Shown: one piece after another, positions 54,490-64,000 of the stretch
Numbering within the stretch: position 1 is the stretch's first letter
Layout of the letters: the number at the start of each line of letters is the position of its first letter
Origin: Haematobia irritans
Lineage: Eukaryota > Arthropoda > Insecta > Diptera > Muscidae
NCBI RefSeq assembly: GCF_050003625.1
Contig: NC_134398.1
Location: forward strand, 99,923,479-99,987,478
DNA: 64,000 bases
Direction of reading: 5' to 3'
Position numbers and translations under genes: made by a program
The notes under the pieces: model-generated
The model's database searches: none
Seen by the model: the letters and a program-made list of their open reading frames with translations, nothing else
Told to the model about the DNA's origin: nothing

Positions 54490-56085
54490 CACTCTTAGAA
54501 AAATATGTTGTTCATATGTTCCGATATAAACAAAATGTGTTTCGGGCACAATTTTAAAACACAATATATTTAAGTGCAAGCATGTAATGTTCCTAAACTA
54601 ACACTAAATGTTTGGGACATCTATGTTAATATGTTAGAATATATTATGTTTGGGGGATGAATGTTTCATAAAAATCGTATGTGTGAATGTAAACATATAT
54701 AAATTTACAAATTTCGACTAAACATACATATGTTGTGATATTTTATTCAAAGCGACAGAGAGAGTATAGAGAAAGAAATAGAGATGGAAACCGGGAGAGT
54801 TGACAAAAGATATCAACATAACACAGCGAAAGAATCAAAAGAGAACAATTTCTGTGAAACCGCTTGTATGTTGTTTCGGAAAACTGTTTTATGATAAGGC
54901 CAAAAATTTTATATACTTAATTCTAAATATTATTTAATTTGAATAAAGAGAATGGACATTCGGAACCAAGAGAATAGACATTTGAAAAACAAACAGCATA
55001 TGTTTTCGCCGTTAGAGCAGCATTTTATGTATGTGTGGACATGTGTTTTGTTTATCATTTTGGCATTATGGGCACAATTTTTTTCTTGGTTCGTTAAAAT
55101 AAATCAGGGGTCTTTATAAAAATAACGAAAGGGCACTATACTCTTTTTAGAGTTGGGACATTAAAATGAAATAAGGAGGAAATAGAGTTTTGTAGCTAAA
55201 ACAATTTAAAAAGTTTATTTTCTTTAAAATGAATTATTAAAGAAAAATAACAGGCATTTTAGAGCGATGGTATTAAATGCTAGTAAAAAACTGTTCACGC
55301 CTAAATAAATTTATGTTTATATTATAAAATTATTTATGTATGTTTATACTCAACTCCACGTTCTTCTTTTGGTAGAGTTTTTGAATTCCTTCCAAATTTT
55401 AAAGTTTTGTACCAAAAACAGTTTGTTGTCACAAAATTGTTATTTTTGCAATAAAAAAATAATATTTTATCCAAAAATCAGTCAATTTCGTTTATATCAA
55501 GCACTGTTACTGACTATAAATCTTTAATAACCCACATTTCGAAGTTTCATTATAAAAATTTAATATAGTATAAATATAAATGTGTAAATTAAAAAAAAAG
55601 TGTTCGGTCGGAGCAGGGATTGAACCCACGACCCTTTGCATGTAAGGCAGACATGCTAACCACTGCTCCACGTGGCAAACAAATATATGTTTCTGTTAAA
55701 TAATGTTATGTTTGCACGGGCTCGTGGGCGCTGCAAACTATGCTATATAAATGTAACTTATAACGATAATTATCTGCTGGTGACCATAACAGCTACGTAG
55801 CCTAGTGGATAGTGTGTTGGCTTACAAACTGTATGGTCCTCGGTTCGTTTCTCCGTGCAGGCGAAAGGTAAAATTTATAAAAATTATAAAAGTGAATAAT
55901 TTCACAATCGTCTTTGGGAAAATTTCTTCCAAGCATATAATATTTTTGGGCTCAAAATGCTTCCAAACATATAATATGTTCACATAAAATAAACATATTA
56001 ATGTTTCGGCAGTATCCAATAATATATGTGCTTCCTGCAAAATATGTTTGGAACATATGTTAAAGAAGCGATTTTTTTGAGGGTG
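54490..56085. mobile_element. T2 copy 4, intact, without the LINE
   Basis: TA lies on both sides (54488-54489 and 56086-56087). Ends are CACTCTTAGAAAAATATG and the complement CACCCTCAAAAAAATCGC. It is 1596 bp. It contains both divergent tRNA-like modules and is otherwise collinear with copy 1 (for example ACCGGGAGAGTTGACAAAAG). The empty LINE site reads GGAAATAGAGTTTTG, slightly deleted. No transposase is present. Confidence 0.9.
55601..55864. promoter_or_regulatory. Divergent tRNA-like pair in T2 copy 4
   Basis: The minus module at 55601-55677 (GTGGTTAGCATGTCTGCC, GGTCGTGGGTTCAATCCC) and the plus module at 55793-55864 (CTACGTAGCCTAGTGGATAG, CTCGGTTCGTTTCTCC) lie exactly 115 bp apart, as in copy 1. 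The plus B box has one substitution (A to T). The spacer has CTATATAAATG, a TATA-like word also found in copy 1. Confidence 0.75.
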
Positions 56086-56126
56086 TATGTATCAAACATT
56101 TTATGAACAAAAAGGGAGTATAAAGG

Positions 56127-57003
56127 AGTGGTGTGCACGTGACACGAAATTGTCGTGACTCACGAAAATTTTCGTGATTCACGCGTAAGTTGTGAGTCAC
56201 GCTGACGGCAACGGCGTGAGCGTGATTAACCAACCAAATGTCGTGCGTGAGTCACGAAAATAATGCCGCTGACGAACATAAATTAGTAAGCAATTCCTAA
56301 GTTGAATTCATTTATAATTTTAGTGACATCCTAGGTGGTAAGAGTTTTGCAGGTTCTAAAGGTAAATCACTCATAAAATTATTTGTGAGTCAAGAGGTTT
56401 TTCGTGAGTCACGATATTTTTCTTGAGTCACGACATTTAAAAGATTTTCATGCGTGAGTGTGTGTAGAGTTCTGTACAGTTGCCTTTAAAATTTCATAGA
56501 TTCACATGTTGTCAATAATTGCCACCAGCATAGTTTGCTGTACCCAAACATTGTTGGCTGTTATCTATGTGAACAAATGCGCATGTGTATTGTCTGTAGG
56601 CAGGAGTGTTATCAGCGGTCTACCTAAACCTAACAGATGAGTATGCTACGCAAGCGTATAGTGATAAAATCCATGTGAAGGATTTTCCACATGGACAGGT
56701 AGCAGCAAACACTTAGCTATAATTAGAATAAGAAGTATTTTACGTCCTAGTAGATAAGTCATTGTAAATTTTTTAATAAATTGAGTTTCCACTAAACCAT
56801 AGTGCCGAGCACATCACTTTCTTTTCTTCCTTCGCCTGTATCTTCGATGTACAACTAGGAGTCGTTGTACAATGTGCGTTAGTACAAATTTTCTCTTCGT
56901 GAGCGTACGTGAGGGTGAGTCCTACCAAAAAATATCGTGCGTGAATAAGATTTCTCCGTCGGGAGTGAGCGTGAGCACAATATTACTCACGTGCACACCT
57001 CAA
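56127..57003. mobile_element. hAT-like Hc, copy 3, containing a solo LTR
   Basis: The left end GAGTGGTGTGCACGTGACAC and right end TTACTCACGTGCACACCTCA match the Hc termini, and the interior has GTGAGTCACGATATTTTTC-type words. Sequence from 56463 to 56871 is foreign (solo LTR). The flanking duplication is not clear. Confidence 0.75.
56463..56871. mobile_element. Candidate solo LTR, 409 bp
   Basis: It starts TGTAGAG and ends TTGTACA, with the 5-bp flanks GTGTG and ATGTG. The other Hc copies are continuous across this point. An AATAAA lies at 56778, near the end, as in LTR polyadenylation regions. No internal retrovirus-like genes are present, so it would be a recombination remnant. The LTR family was not recognised. 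Confidence 0.55.
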
Positions 57004-57218
57004 GTTCAATGAAAGTACGCAAATGAACTAAATTAAAAGGACATTTTCGTATGATTCCCAAAAGTGGTAAGAATGGTCATGATTTGGAGTATAATTTAGT
57101 TCAATCTTCGCGCGAGGTAGTTCTTCCTATAAAACAGTATCCGTTTTTCAGTGTATCTCTACACGGAAGAAAAAGACTGTTTTCCATATCCCAGTGGTAT
57201 TTGTCTACAAGACATCCT

Positions 57219-57533
57219 CTACGAATCGTGCACGACTGTTTTTAATCCTTGGAGACACTTCACACAAGTGTCGAAAAATTCCAGCACGAAATTATAAGCG
57301 ACAATGTGAACGATCATGTCAATGACAACAACATCCCTTACAGTTTCATCTAATTTGTCGTTAATGATAAGCTGGGATACACAGTCTTCCACGGTTTCGT
57401 CGAAGACACAATCATAAACATTTTCGTTGGTGACTTAGTAGGGGACAGATTCTTCTATGTGCTCGTCGATGACAATATTAACGACAATTTCTAGCATTTC
57501 GCCCTTGACGACATAATGCACTTTTCCCACTAC
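57219..57533 (-). pseudogene. Unrecognised coding-like segment with D-E repeats
   Basis: A minus-strand frame of 105 codons has a single internal stop (at 57436-57438). It reads, in part, VVGKVHYVVKGEMLEIVVNI, VIDEHIEESV, VFDETVEDCV, KLDETVRDVV, and ends VVHDS. The DE-x-V/I-x-[ED]-x-V motif recurs at 18-21 residue spacing. Base composition is less AT-rich than the surroundings, and no repeat family was matched. It could be a decayed host exon, a satellite-like repeat that happens to be open, or an unknown element gene. Confidence 0.3.
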
Positions 57534-57841
57534 GTTTTTTGATTATATAGTTGACTTATTTACACAAAAAGAAGTATTTTAAAATTAATTAAATAGTTTT
57601 TACTTTTTATGCATATTGATTTCATGTTATGAGAAATTAATATAAATATTTCCATTACAACTATTAAATTTTACACCACATCTTTAAAAGGGCAATTTCT
57701 TTCCTTTCTTCCATTTTTTTGCAGAAAACTTACCTCATAATTCAACTTTCAATGATCAAAATTTGAATGTCTAATTTATTCTGCACTGCTTTGTATTTTT
57801 GTTTTTTTTTTTAATCTGATATCCCCCCAGCAAAAAAAATG

Positions 57842-58020
57842 GGATGTTGTTCAATGGCGTTTCTGGCTGAGTGTGTTAAGGCGTTCTGTTATGGTGCCAA
57901 CGGACCCAGGTTCATCCCCCGGTGGAAGAGAAGGAGTTTTTAAATTTTTACAAATTAGATAATGAGGAAATAATAGTGTAACAAAAAATACTGATAAAAA
58001 TAAAAAGTGAAAATTAGTTT
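57842..58020 (+). mobile_element. tRNA-Ser/Leu-like SINE fragment (tentative)
   Basis: TGGCGTTTCTGGCTGAGTGT, then GTTAAGGCGTT, resembles the A-box region of a Ser or Leu tRNA. ACCCAGGTTCATCCCCCGGT holds a B box with one base missing. AT-rich sequence follows. It is not related to SINE-T. There is only one copy in the window, so family status is inferred. Confidence 0.5.
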
Positions 58021-58031
58021 TTTAGTTTTTA

Positions 58032-58974
58032 TACCCTCTACCATAGGATGGGGGGTATATTAACTTTGTCATTCCGTTTGTAACACATCGAAATATTGCT
58101 CTAAGACCCCATAGAGTATATATATTCTGGGTCGTGGTGTAATTCTGAGTCGATCTGAGCATGTCCGTCCGTCCGGCCGTCTGTTGAAATCACGCTAACT
58201 TCCGAACGAAACAAGCTATCGACTTGAAACTTGGCACAAGTAGTTGTTATTGATGTGGGTCGGATGGTATTGCAAATGGGCCACATCGGTCCACTTTTAC
58301 GTATAGCCCCCATATAAACGGACCCCCCAAATTTGGCTTGCGGAGCCTCTAAGAGAAGCAAGTTTCATCCGACCCGGCTGAAATTTGGTACATGGTGATA
58401 GTATATGGTCTCTAACAATCATGCACAAATTGGTCCACATCGGTCTATAATTATATATAGCCCCATATAAACCGATCACCAGATTTGACCTCCGGAGCCT
58501 CTTGGAAGACCAAAATTCATCTGATTCAGTTGAAATTTGGTACGTGATGTTAATATATGGCCTCAAGCACCCATGCAAAAATTGGTCGATATCGGTCCAT
58601 AATTATATATAGGCCCCATATAAACCGATCCCCAGATTTGACCTCCGGAGCACCTTGGAAGAGCAAAATTCTTCCCATTCGGTTGAAATTTGGTACGTGA
58701 TGTTAGTATAGGGTATCCAACAACCATGCAGAAATTGGTTCATATCAGTCCATAATTATATATAGCTCCCATATAAACCGATCCCCAGATTTGACCTCCG
58801 GTGCCTTTTGGAGAACCAAAATTCATCCGATCTGGTTGAAATTTGGTATATGATATTTAACAACCATTTGAGTTGAAATTTGTGGATGACAGTCTTTCGT
58901 AGAAGTTTCTATGTAAACCATGGTGGAGGGTACATAAGATTCGGCCTGGCCGAACTTATGGCCGTATATACTTG
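58032..58974 (-). repeat. B-rep copy 2
   Basis: It starts TACCCTCTACCATAGGATGG after TTA and has CCGTCCGTCCGGCCGTC and four ~160-bp modules (AAATTTGGTACGTGATGTTA). It ends ACCATGGTGGAGGGTACATA, TTCGGCCTGGCCGAAC and GTATATACTTG, followed by TTT. It lacks the 29-bp tandem block of copy 1. Confidence 0.82.
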
Positions 58975-59118
58975 TTTTTTTTTTTTTATTTTTAAGTTTT
59001 TTTTTGATCCCAAAAGTAAAAAAGAGCTTCCAAAAAAGTAGTTTATCCAAAATTTATCCAATTTATCCAAAAGCTAAGCTAAGTCCATTTCGAAAAAATA
59101 AATGTAAAACAAAATTTT

Positions 59119-59340
59119 GTGTTCGGCCAAAGCAGGGATTGAACCCACGACCCTCCGCATGCAAGGCGGACATACTAACCATTGCTCCATGCGGCCAGCA
59201 AATGTATGTTTCTGTTAAACAATGTTATGTTTGCATCGGCTCGTGGGCGCCGCAAACTATGCTATATAAATATAACTTATAACTATAATTGTCTATTGAT
59301 AACAATAACTGCTACGTAGCCCAGTGTGTTGGCTTACAAA
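59119..59340. promoter_or_regulatory. Divergent tRNA-like pair in T2 copy 5, plus member cut
   Basis: The minus module at 59119-59197 has GGTCGTGGGTTCAATCCCTG and GGAGCAATGGTTAGTATG. The plus module begins at 59312 (CTACGTAGCCCAGTGTGTTG) but is deleted after CTTACAAA, losing its B box. The spacing is ~114 bp, the same as in the other copies. Confidence 0.7.
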
Positions 59341-59786
59341 ATTGAATAATTTTTTCTACAATATTTTGTATTAAAGAAAAAGGTGCTAAGAACTAAAAAC
59401 ACTCGTGGAAGTGAGAAAGATGTGAGGGAATATGCAATTAGGCAGAAAAAATTAAAGTACAATCTTCTTTGGGAGAAAATTCTTCTAAACATATAATAAT
59501 GTTGAGCTCCAAATGCTTCCAAACATATTATATGTTCACATAAAACGAACATAATAATGTTTCGCCAATATCCAATAATAATGTTTCGCAAATTCCAAAA
59601 ACAGATAGTTTTTTAAGACAACATTATTGAATTTGGATGGAAAAATGCAAAATGTTTGGAACTACGCAAACGTATGATATGATGTTTAGACCAACATATT
59701 ATATATTGGAAGAAATCAAATATATAAATGTTTGGACAATACCCAAAAATGTACATGCTAGAAGCAAAATGTGTTTGTGAGTATAT

Positions 59787-60440
59787 CCCAGCAAAAAAAT
59801 TTGGAAGTTCTTCTCAAGGCACAACATTAAAAAAACTTCCAAAAATGCTCTCTCCCAAAGAGGTTCTTTAATTTAACTGCACATGAAGTTCATTTGAGTC
59901 AATTTTTTATAACCCGCTTTTTCATATTTTTAATGGGAAATTTATTTGTATTTGTTTCAATAGGTTAAAAACATATTAAGAGAGGTTCTTTAATTTAACT
60001 GCACATGAAGTTCATTTGAGTCAATTTTTTATAACCCGCTTTTTCATATTTTTAATGGGAAATTTATTTGTATTTGTTTCAATAGGTTAAAAACATATTA
60101 AGAATTAATAAAATGGTACAAATTATTTAAATTTAACCCGAAAAATGTTAAATCCTTTCTAGAAAAATTGCGAATTTTTTAAAATCTTTGATGACAAATG
60201 TTCCAGACAAGCGTTATAATGCATTAACAATTATAAAAAATTTTAAAAATTATTTATTTGACAAAATATGACAGTCTTAATTTAAGTCCAAAACACTGAA
60301 TTCACCTCACACCTTAAGAAGTGATGCAAATTCAATCCACCAATGAAATGGTGGACATCTATCCTATAACAAGCCCATGTTAAATGCATTGCTTCTGCGT
60401 CAATTTGGCACCACTTCCGGATCCAAAAACAACATTTTGC
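59787..60440 (-). mobile_element. T3 element copy 3
   Basis: It begins CCCAGCAAAAAAATTTGGAA and on the minus strand contains AAATAAAGAACCTCTTTGGG and the GCCAAATTGACGCAGAAGCA region (minus-strand T3 order). The right terminus ends around AACATTTTGCTCGG, short of the expected TTTGCTGGG. It is inserted in T2 copy 5. Confidence 0.7.
59861..60104. repeat. 122-bp tandem duplication in T3 copy 3
   Basis: AGGTTCTTTAATTTAACTGC starts at 59861 and again at 59983, and the two units run through AGGTTAAAAACATATTAAG with no difference I can see. The other T3 copies have one unit. Confidence 0.95.
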
Positions 60441-60559
60441 TCGGATGTTACAGAAGCGATTTTTTTGGTTTAAAGTGGTATATTATGTTAAATGCCGAAA
60501 TATTTACTCATGCCACATTTACTCCTAGATTGTATGATATAGACATTTTTTAACAGGAA

Positions 60560-61471
60560 CATTATTACCAAAGCAAATGGCGTCGAATACTTGGGTCTTC
60601 ACTTTGATAAAAAGCTTAATTGGAAAGATCATATCATTGCCAAAAGGAAGCAGTTGAAAAACAACTGCTTCCTTTAGGCAAAAATAACAAATGAAAACAA
60701 AATAATGCTATATAAAGCAATTCTAAAAACAATATTGATCCTAAACCTATATGGATTCTAAAATAGAGGTGTGCACGTGAGTTATATTTTACTCACGCTC
60801 ACGCACACTCACGACAGAAAAATCTTACTCACGCACGATATTGTTTGGTATGACTCACGCACACTCACTAAAAGAAAATTTGTACTCACGCACGAAATGT
60901 CATGATTCACGAAAAATGTGATCTCAGGAAAAATGTGGTGACTAACGAATAATTTTATGACTAATTTACCTTAGGGACGTATTTGAAAACATGAGCATGA
61001 TTAAAATCGAAAGCGTTATTAAACTCTTAACATCCCAGGTGTCACTATAATTGTAAATGAATTCATGTTATGTCCGTGGGCGGGGTTTTTTCGTGAGCGT
61101 ATTTTTCCGAAATTCGTTACTTACGCACACTCACGAAAAATGTATTTTCGAATTTACGCTCACGCACGACTTTTTGTTTCTTAATCACGCTCACGTGCAC
61201 AACTCTATTCTAACACCAATTTTATGGCATCCAAGTGTGGGGCGCAACGAGTAAATCTAACATCGGCATTCTGCAACGATTTCAATCAAACACTTTTAGG
61301 TTAATGACCGATGCTCCCTGGTTTGTGAACAACAACACTCTACGTAGAGATCTTGGTTTTCCATCGTTGGTCGAAGAAGTAAGATGTTGCAGTTCGCGAT
61401 ACTTAGCTCGTCTTAGTAATCATTCCAACATGCTTGCTATAACTCTAATTGATGACACTGTTGACTCCTAG
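60560..61471 (+). pseudogene. jockey-type LINE RT C-terminus, split by Hc
   Basis: The first part, 60560-60763, reads KANGVEYLGLHFDKKLNWKD followed by a frame-damaged stretch ending KPIWIL. The second, 61216-61471, continues TPILWHPSVG, then NIGILQRFQSNTFRLMTDAP, WFVNNNTLRRDLGFPSLVEE, and YLARLSNHSNMLAITLIDDT to a stop. The text matches the end of jockey-clade RT proteins. Removing Hc rejoins the codons as WILTPILW, proving the element boundary. 5' regions and the tail are absent. Confidence 0.85.
60764..61207. mobile_element. hAT-like Hc, copy 4, 444 bp
   Basis: TIRs are TAGAGGTGTGCACGTGAG and the complement TAGAGTTGTGCACGTGAG (one mismatch). Flanks are TTCTAAAA and TTCTAACA, an 8-bp duplication with one change; the interrupted jockey codons show the original was TTCTAACA. 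The interior is CACTCACG words and AACGAATAATTTTATGAC. No ORF is present. Confidence 0.92.
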
Positions 61472-61539
61472 ATTTTGTTTATAAATACATATTTGGAGTA
61501 TTACATTCAAACAAATTATAAACATTGTTTATTTGTAAT

Positions 61540-61650
61540 CCAACACAAGTATATTTATGTAAAAAATGGAAGTAACCAATAATATGTTTTAACAATACAA
61601 AACAATATTTTCTTTGGACAAATCCTGAAAATATATATCTGTGGATTTAT
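61540..61650. repeat. T2-related scrap
   Basis: AAAATGGAAGTAACCAATAA and CAATATTTTCTTTGGACAAA followed by TCCTGAAAATATATATC match the short T2 subfamily around 39260-39410. No ends are present. Confidence 0.45.
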
Positions 61651-61929
61651 GACATCAAAAAACTCAATTTTACAGGAGAGCGAAAATACACTTTAAGGAG
61701 TCACAAAAACATCTGTAGCAAACATCTGGAAAATGTTTAATATTCATTTGATAGACTCCCCGATCCAGAGAAAATTAGCAATTACTTACTTATGTTGTTT
61801 TGTCATATGCTATTTTATTTATTGTGTTTTGTCGCATTGAATCCTGATGATATACTGACTAAAAAACAACAAAACTGGAGTTAAAAATGCGAATCTAAAT
61901 GTGTTGTTTTGTAAAAAGGTCAATTACAG

Positions 61930-62490
61930 AAACCTTACACTGGAAAAAAGGCATACTCGGTTCCAAAGATTTTGTTTTTACTTTAAAAATTTTTGTATTG
62001 ATTCCGAGCCAAAGAAGCGGAGAATACAAGTAAGGATACTTTTAAGACACAATTCTCTTTTAAATTCGGGTTTTGTGTACTTGCTTCTAGGAAGCAAATT
62101 TTAATTTTTCGCTTTTTCAGCTTTTTTTCTTCATATGCTATCAAAGTCCTTTAAAAACGAAATAACGACAACTTTATTTTCCAAATTAAGACTCGACTTC
62201 CAGTAGAAATTATGCTGTGTTTCAAGTAAAAAACGTCTTTAAAATAAAGTGTTGAAAAACATGCCCTATATTTGAACGATTTTTTGCCAATTTGCCGATT
62301 TGACAACAAATTTAATGCCAATTTCATTAAATGTAAAGATTTTTTCTGAATTATTAAAGTCAAGTTGACCGTAGCCCAAACATTTTTTCTTTCATGTTAT
62401 GATATCCATTTTTAAATCAAATCACTTAATTATAAGGACAATACGACTTCATTGAAAAGTTTATCGACTTTTGGTCAAGGAAAAAAACTT
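61930..62490 (-). repeat. R5 repeat, inverted relative to 50630-51010
   Basis: GACTCGACTTCCAGTAGAAA and TTAATTATAAGGACAATACG here correspond to complements of GTCGAGTCGGAATTTGG and CCTTATAGTTAAGTGATTC in the hAT at 50055-51733. Similarity is patchy over ~400 bp. Termini were not found. The rest, to 62748, is unassigned AT-rich sequence. Confidence 0.45.
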
Positions 62491-62748
62491 TATGCTAAAG
62501 AAATGCGTCTTTTATGGTAAGCAAAATTTGCATTCGTATTTTAAAGACATGAAATCTTTGACCTCACGACAATACTTTTTTCAGTGTATGTGGACTTGTG
62601 TTGGTTTGTTAAAAATATCATACAAGTATTTCGATTTTATTTTACAACATATGATGAGCTATGTTGTTTTGTCAAAACTAAAGCTAAAAATTCGCGAGTT
62701 ACATTGTTTTGCACGATTGTATATCTCCCGAACTAGGGCAGATATAAA

Positions 62749-64000
62749 CAAGTAAGGAAAGTCTAAAGTCGGGCGGGGCCGACTATATCATACCCTAAAC
62801 CACCCTTACTGAATTAGTAATCATAAGCATTTGTGGGGTAACATTGATATAGATCTGGGAGATAAACCGCAGTTGCATATTTAAGAAAATTACGGGGTAC
62901 ATGTTTATGGATGCTTTGTCTCAATATGACTATAGCTCATAGTCAGTGTTGCCAGGGAAAATGTTCGGTTTACCCTACAAAGACAAAAAAGTTCCCTACT
63001 TTCCCATACATTCCCAAACAATTTTCCCTACAATTTTTTTGTTAAATTTAAACAAATTTTGCAAAACCAAAATGGTTGTAAGTACTTTATAATCTTAAAA
63101 CATGAAAATGCAACGTATATAACCTAGAAAATAAATTTGTGTTACCACCACGGTTGCCACAGTTGGTAGAATTCTACCAAAAATAGTAATTTGTTTTTGT
63201 TAAATCTCTATAGAAATAAAATTTTGGAAAAAGTTTCTATAAACAATTTTTTGGAGAAATTTTTCTATAGAAATAAAATTTTGATAATAAATAATATAGA
63301 AATAAAATTTTGATAAAAAATTCCATAGAAATAAAATTTTGAGAAAAAATTTTATAGAAATAATATTTTGAAAAAAAAAATTCTTTAGAAATACAATTTT
63401 GACAAAATCTTCTATAGAAAGAAAATGTTGATAAAATTTTCTACAGGAATAAAGTTTTGACAAAAATTTCTATAAAAATATTTGTTTGGTAGATTTGTGG
63501 TAAACTTCAAATTTTGTTAGAATGTTTTTGGCACGAGGTGTAACTGTTGTTGATCAAGCCATGGCGGCTTCTAATTTCCACCTTTAGAGCGACCAAAATG
63601 TAAACATTATTACAAATTGTGTTGAGTGAAAATGTCCCTACATTGTGACCTACGTTCTACGCTAAATATTAGAAAAAACCTACATATAGGGAATTTCCCC
63701 TACTTCTAGCAATACTGGCTGTAGTTGATATTGCACCTACGGTATGCCACTAATATTGAGTCCATTATTAAAAAAGAGAAAATCGATCAATTAGTGTGGG
63801 GGATAAATCCAACTTTGTAAAACTCGAGCAATATTCGTATGTCGGAGCTACAAGTAATAATACGATCGATAATACGATAATAAATACGATCGGCTAGTAC
63901 ATCAAAATTTGAAATTTGAGTAACATTGGTTAATAAATAAAAGTACTATGGCCAAATTAGGGAAAATCGAGCGATGCATGTATATGGAAGCTATATGTAA
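62749..64000 (+). repeat. A-rep copy 5, cut by the window end, hAT inside
   Basis: It starts CAAGTAAGGAAAGTCTAAAG, the hairpin AGTCGGGCGGGGCCGACT, and ATACCCTAAACCACCC. It continues with text complementary to the right half of copy 3. The hAT at 62944-63718 lies where copy 3 has its remnant. The sequence runs off the window in a module (AATCGAGCGATGCATGTATA). Confidence 0.8.
62944..63718. mobile_element. Non-autonomous hAT (CAGTGTTGCCAGGG ends)
   Basis: The left end is CAGTGTTGCCAGGGAAAATG; the complement of the right end is CAGTATTGCTAGAAGTAGGG. Contents are 29-bp tandem repeats at 63205-63470 and ACCACGGTTGCCACAGTTGG. Flanks CTCATAGT and GCTGTAGT match at 4 of 8 positions, so the duplication is worn. 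No ORF is present. Confidence 0.7.

Larger units (their letters stand above)
59095..60464. mobile_element. T2 copy 5, degraded, with T3 inserted
   Basis: The left part starts in the minus-strand tRNA-like module; the terminal ~1 kb of T2 is missing. The body has AAACATATAATAATGTTGAG and similar words. T2 resumes after T3 at about 60441 (GATGTTACAGAAGCGATTTT) and fades. The terminus is decayed (TTTGGTTTAAAGTG). Confidence 0.65.

Overview
The window is insect DNA, almost certainly from a muscid fly. It consists of transposable elements inserted into one another, and I found no host gene I can defend. Three mariner copies carry Himar1-type ends (ACAGGTTGGCTGATAAGTCC) and transposase text close to what I remember of Himar1, which was described from the horn fly Haematobia irritans. 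That species is my best guess; Stomoxys or another muscid is possible. Nearly every open frame is a retroelement or transposase piece, or an accident of repeat sequence. Working labels used here: A-rep and B-rep (repeats ending TACCCT...CTTG), T1 and T2 (TA-flanked terminal-inverted-repeat elements), T3 (CCCAGCAAAAAAA ends), Hc (hAT-like, CACTCACG-rich), and SINE-T (tRNA-headed SINE).

Layout. 1.3-2.8 kb: 3' half of an I/LOA-like LINE on the minus strand. 3.1-4.8 kb: A-rep. 5.5-10.7 kb: the same LINE family as one insertion, with its 5' part (ORF1, endonuclease, RT) inverted and its 3' part (RT thumb, RNase H, tail) in sense, the layout left by twin priming. 11.8-15.0 kb: a TIR DNA element interrupted by a 599-bp tandem array that flips orientation. 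15.4-17.8 kb: two related TA-flanked elements. 18.1-20.2 kb: A-rep with a hAT inside. 20.4-33.1 kb: the deepest nest, T3 > T1 > (piggyBac-like > mariner; SINE; hAT > MITE; Helitron; B-rep > hAT > MITEs > another repeat). 34.1-38.7 kb: T3 > SINE > T2 > a LINE with a long open RT frame. 39-42.4 kb: further T2 copies, a deleted mariner and a SINE. 42.5-44.8 kb: mariner interrupted by A-rep. 45.7-46.5 kb: TA-flanked MITE. 46.6-54.5 kb: A-rep inserted in A-rep, with T1, a hAT, a SINE and a 198-bp AT microsatellite. 54.5-61.5 kb: T2 copies, Hc with a solo LTR, B-rep, T3 and a jockey fragment split by Hc. 61.5-64 kb: an unclassified repeat, then an A-rep cut by the window end.

How the parts relate. 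The SINE and the I/LOA-like LINE share their last ~75 bp and a (CCTAA)n tail, so the LINE is the probable source of the enzyme that moves the SINE. T2 carries two divergent tRNA-like Pol III promoters about 115 bp apart, and one of them is homologous to the SINE head. Several nested insertions are dated relative to each other by exact target-site duplications: TTAA for piggyBac, 8 bp for the hATs, 9 bp for a MULE-like MITE, TA for the T1/T2 type, and A^T for the Helitron. All positions and similarities were read by eye; boundaries without a stated duplication are approximate to some tens of bases.
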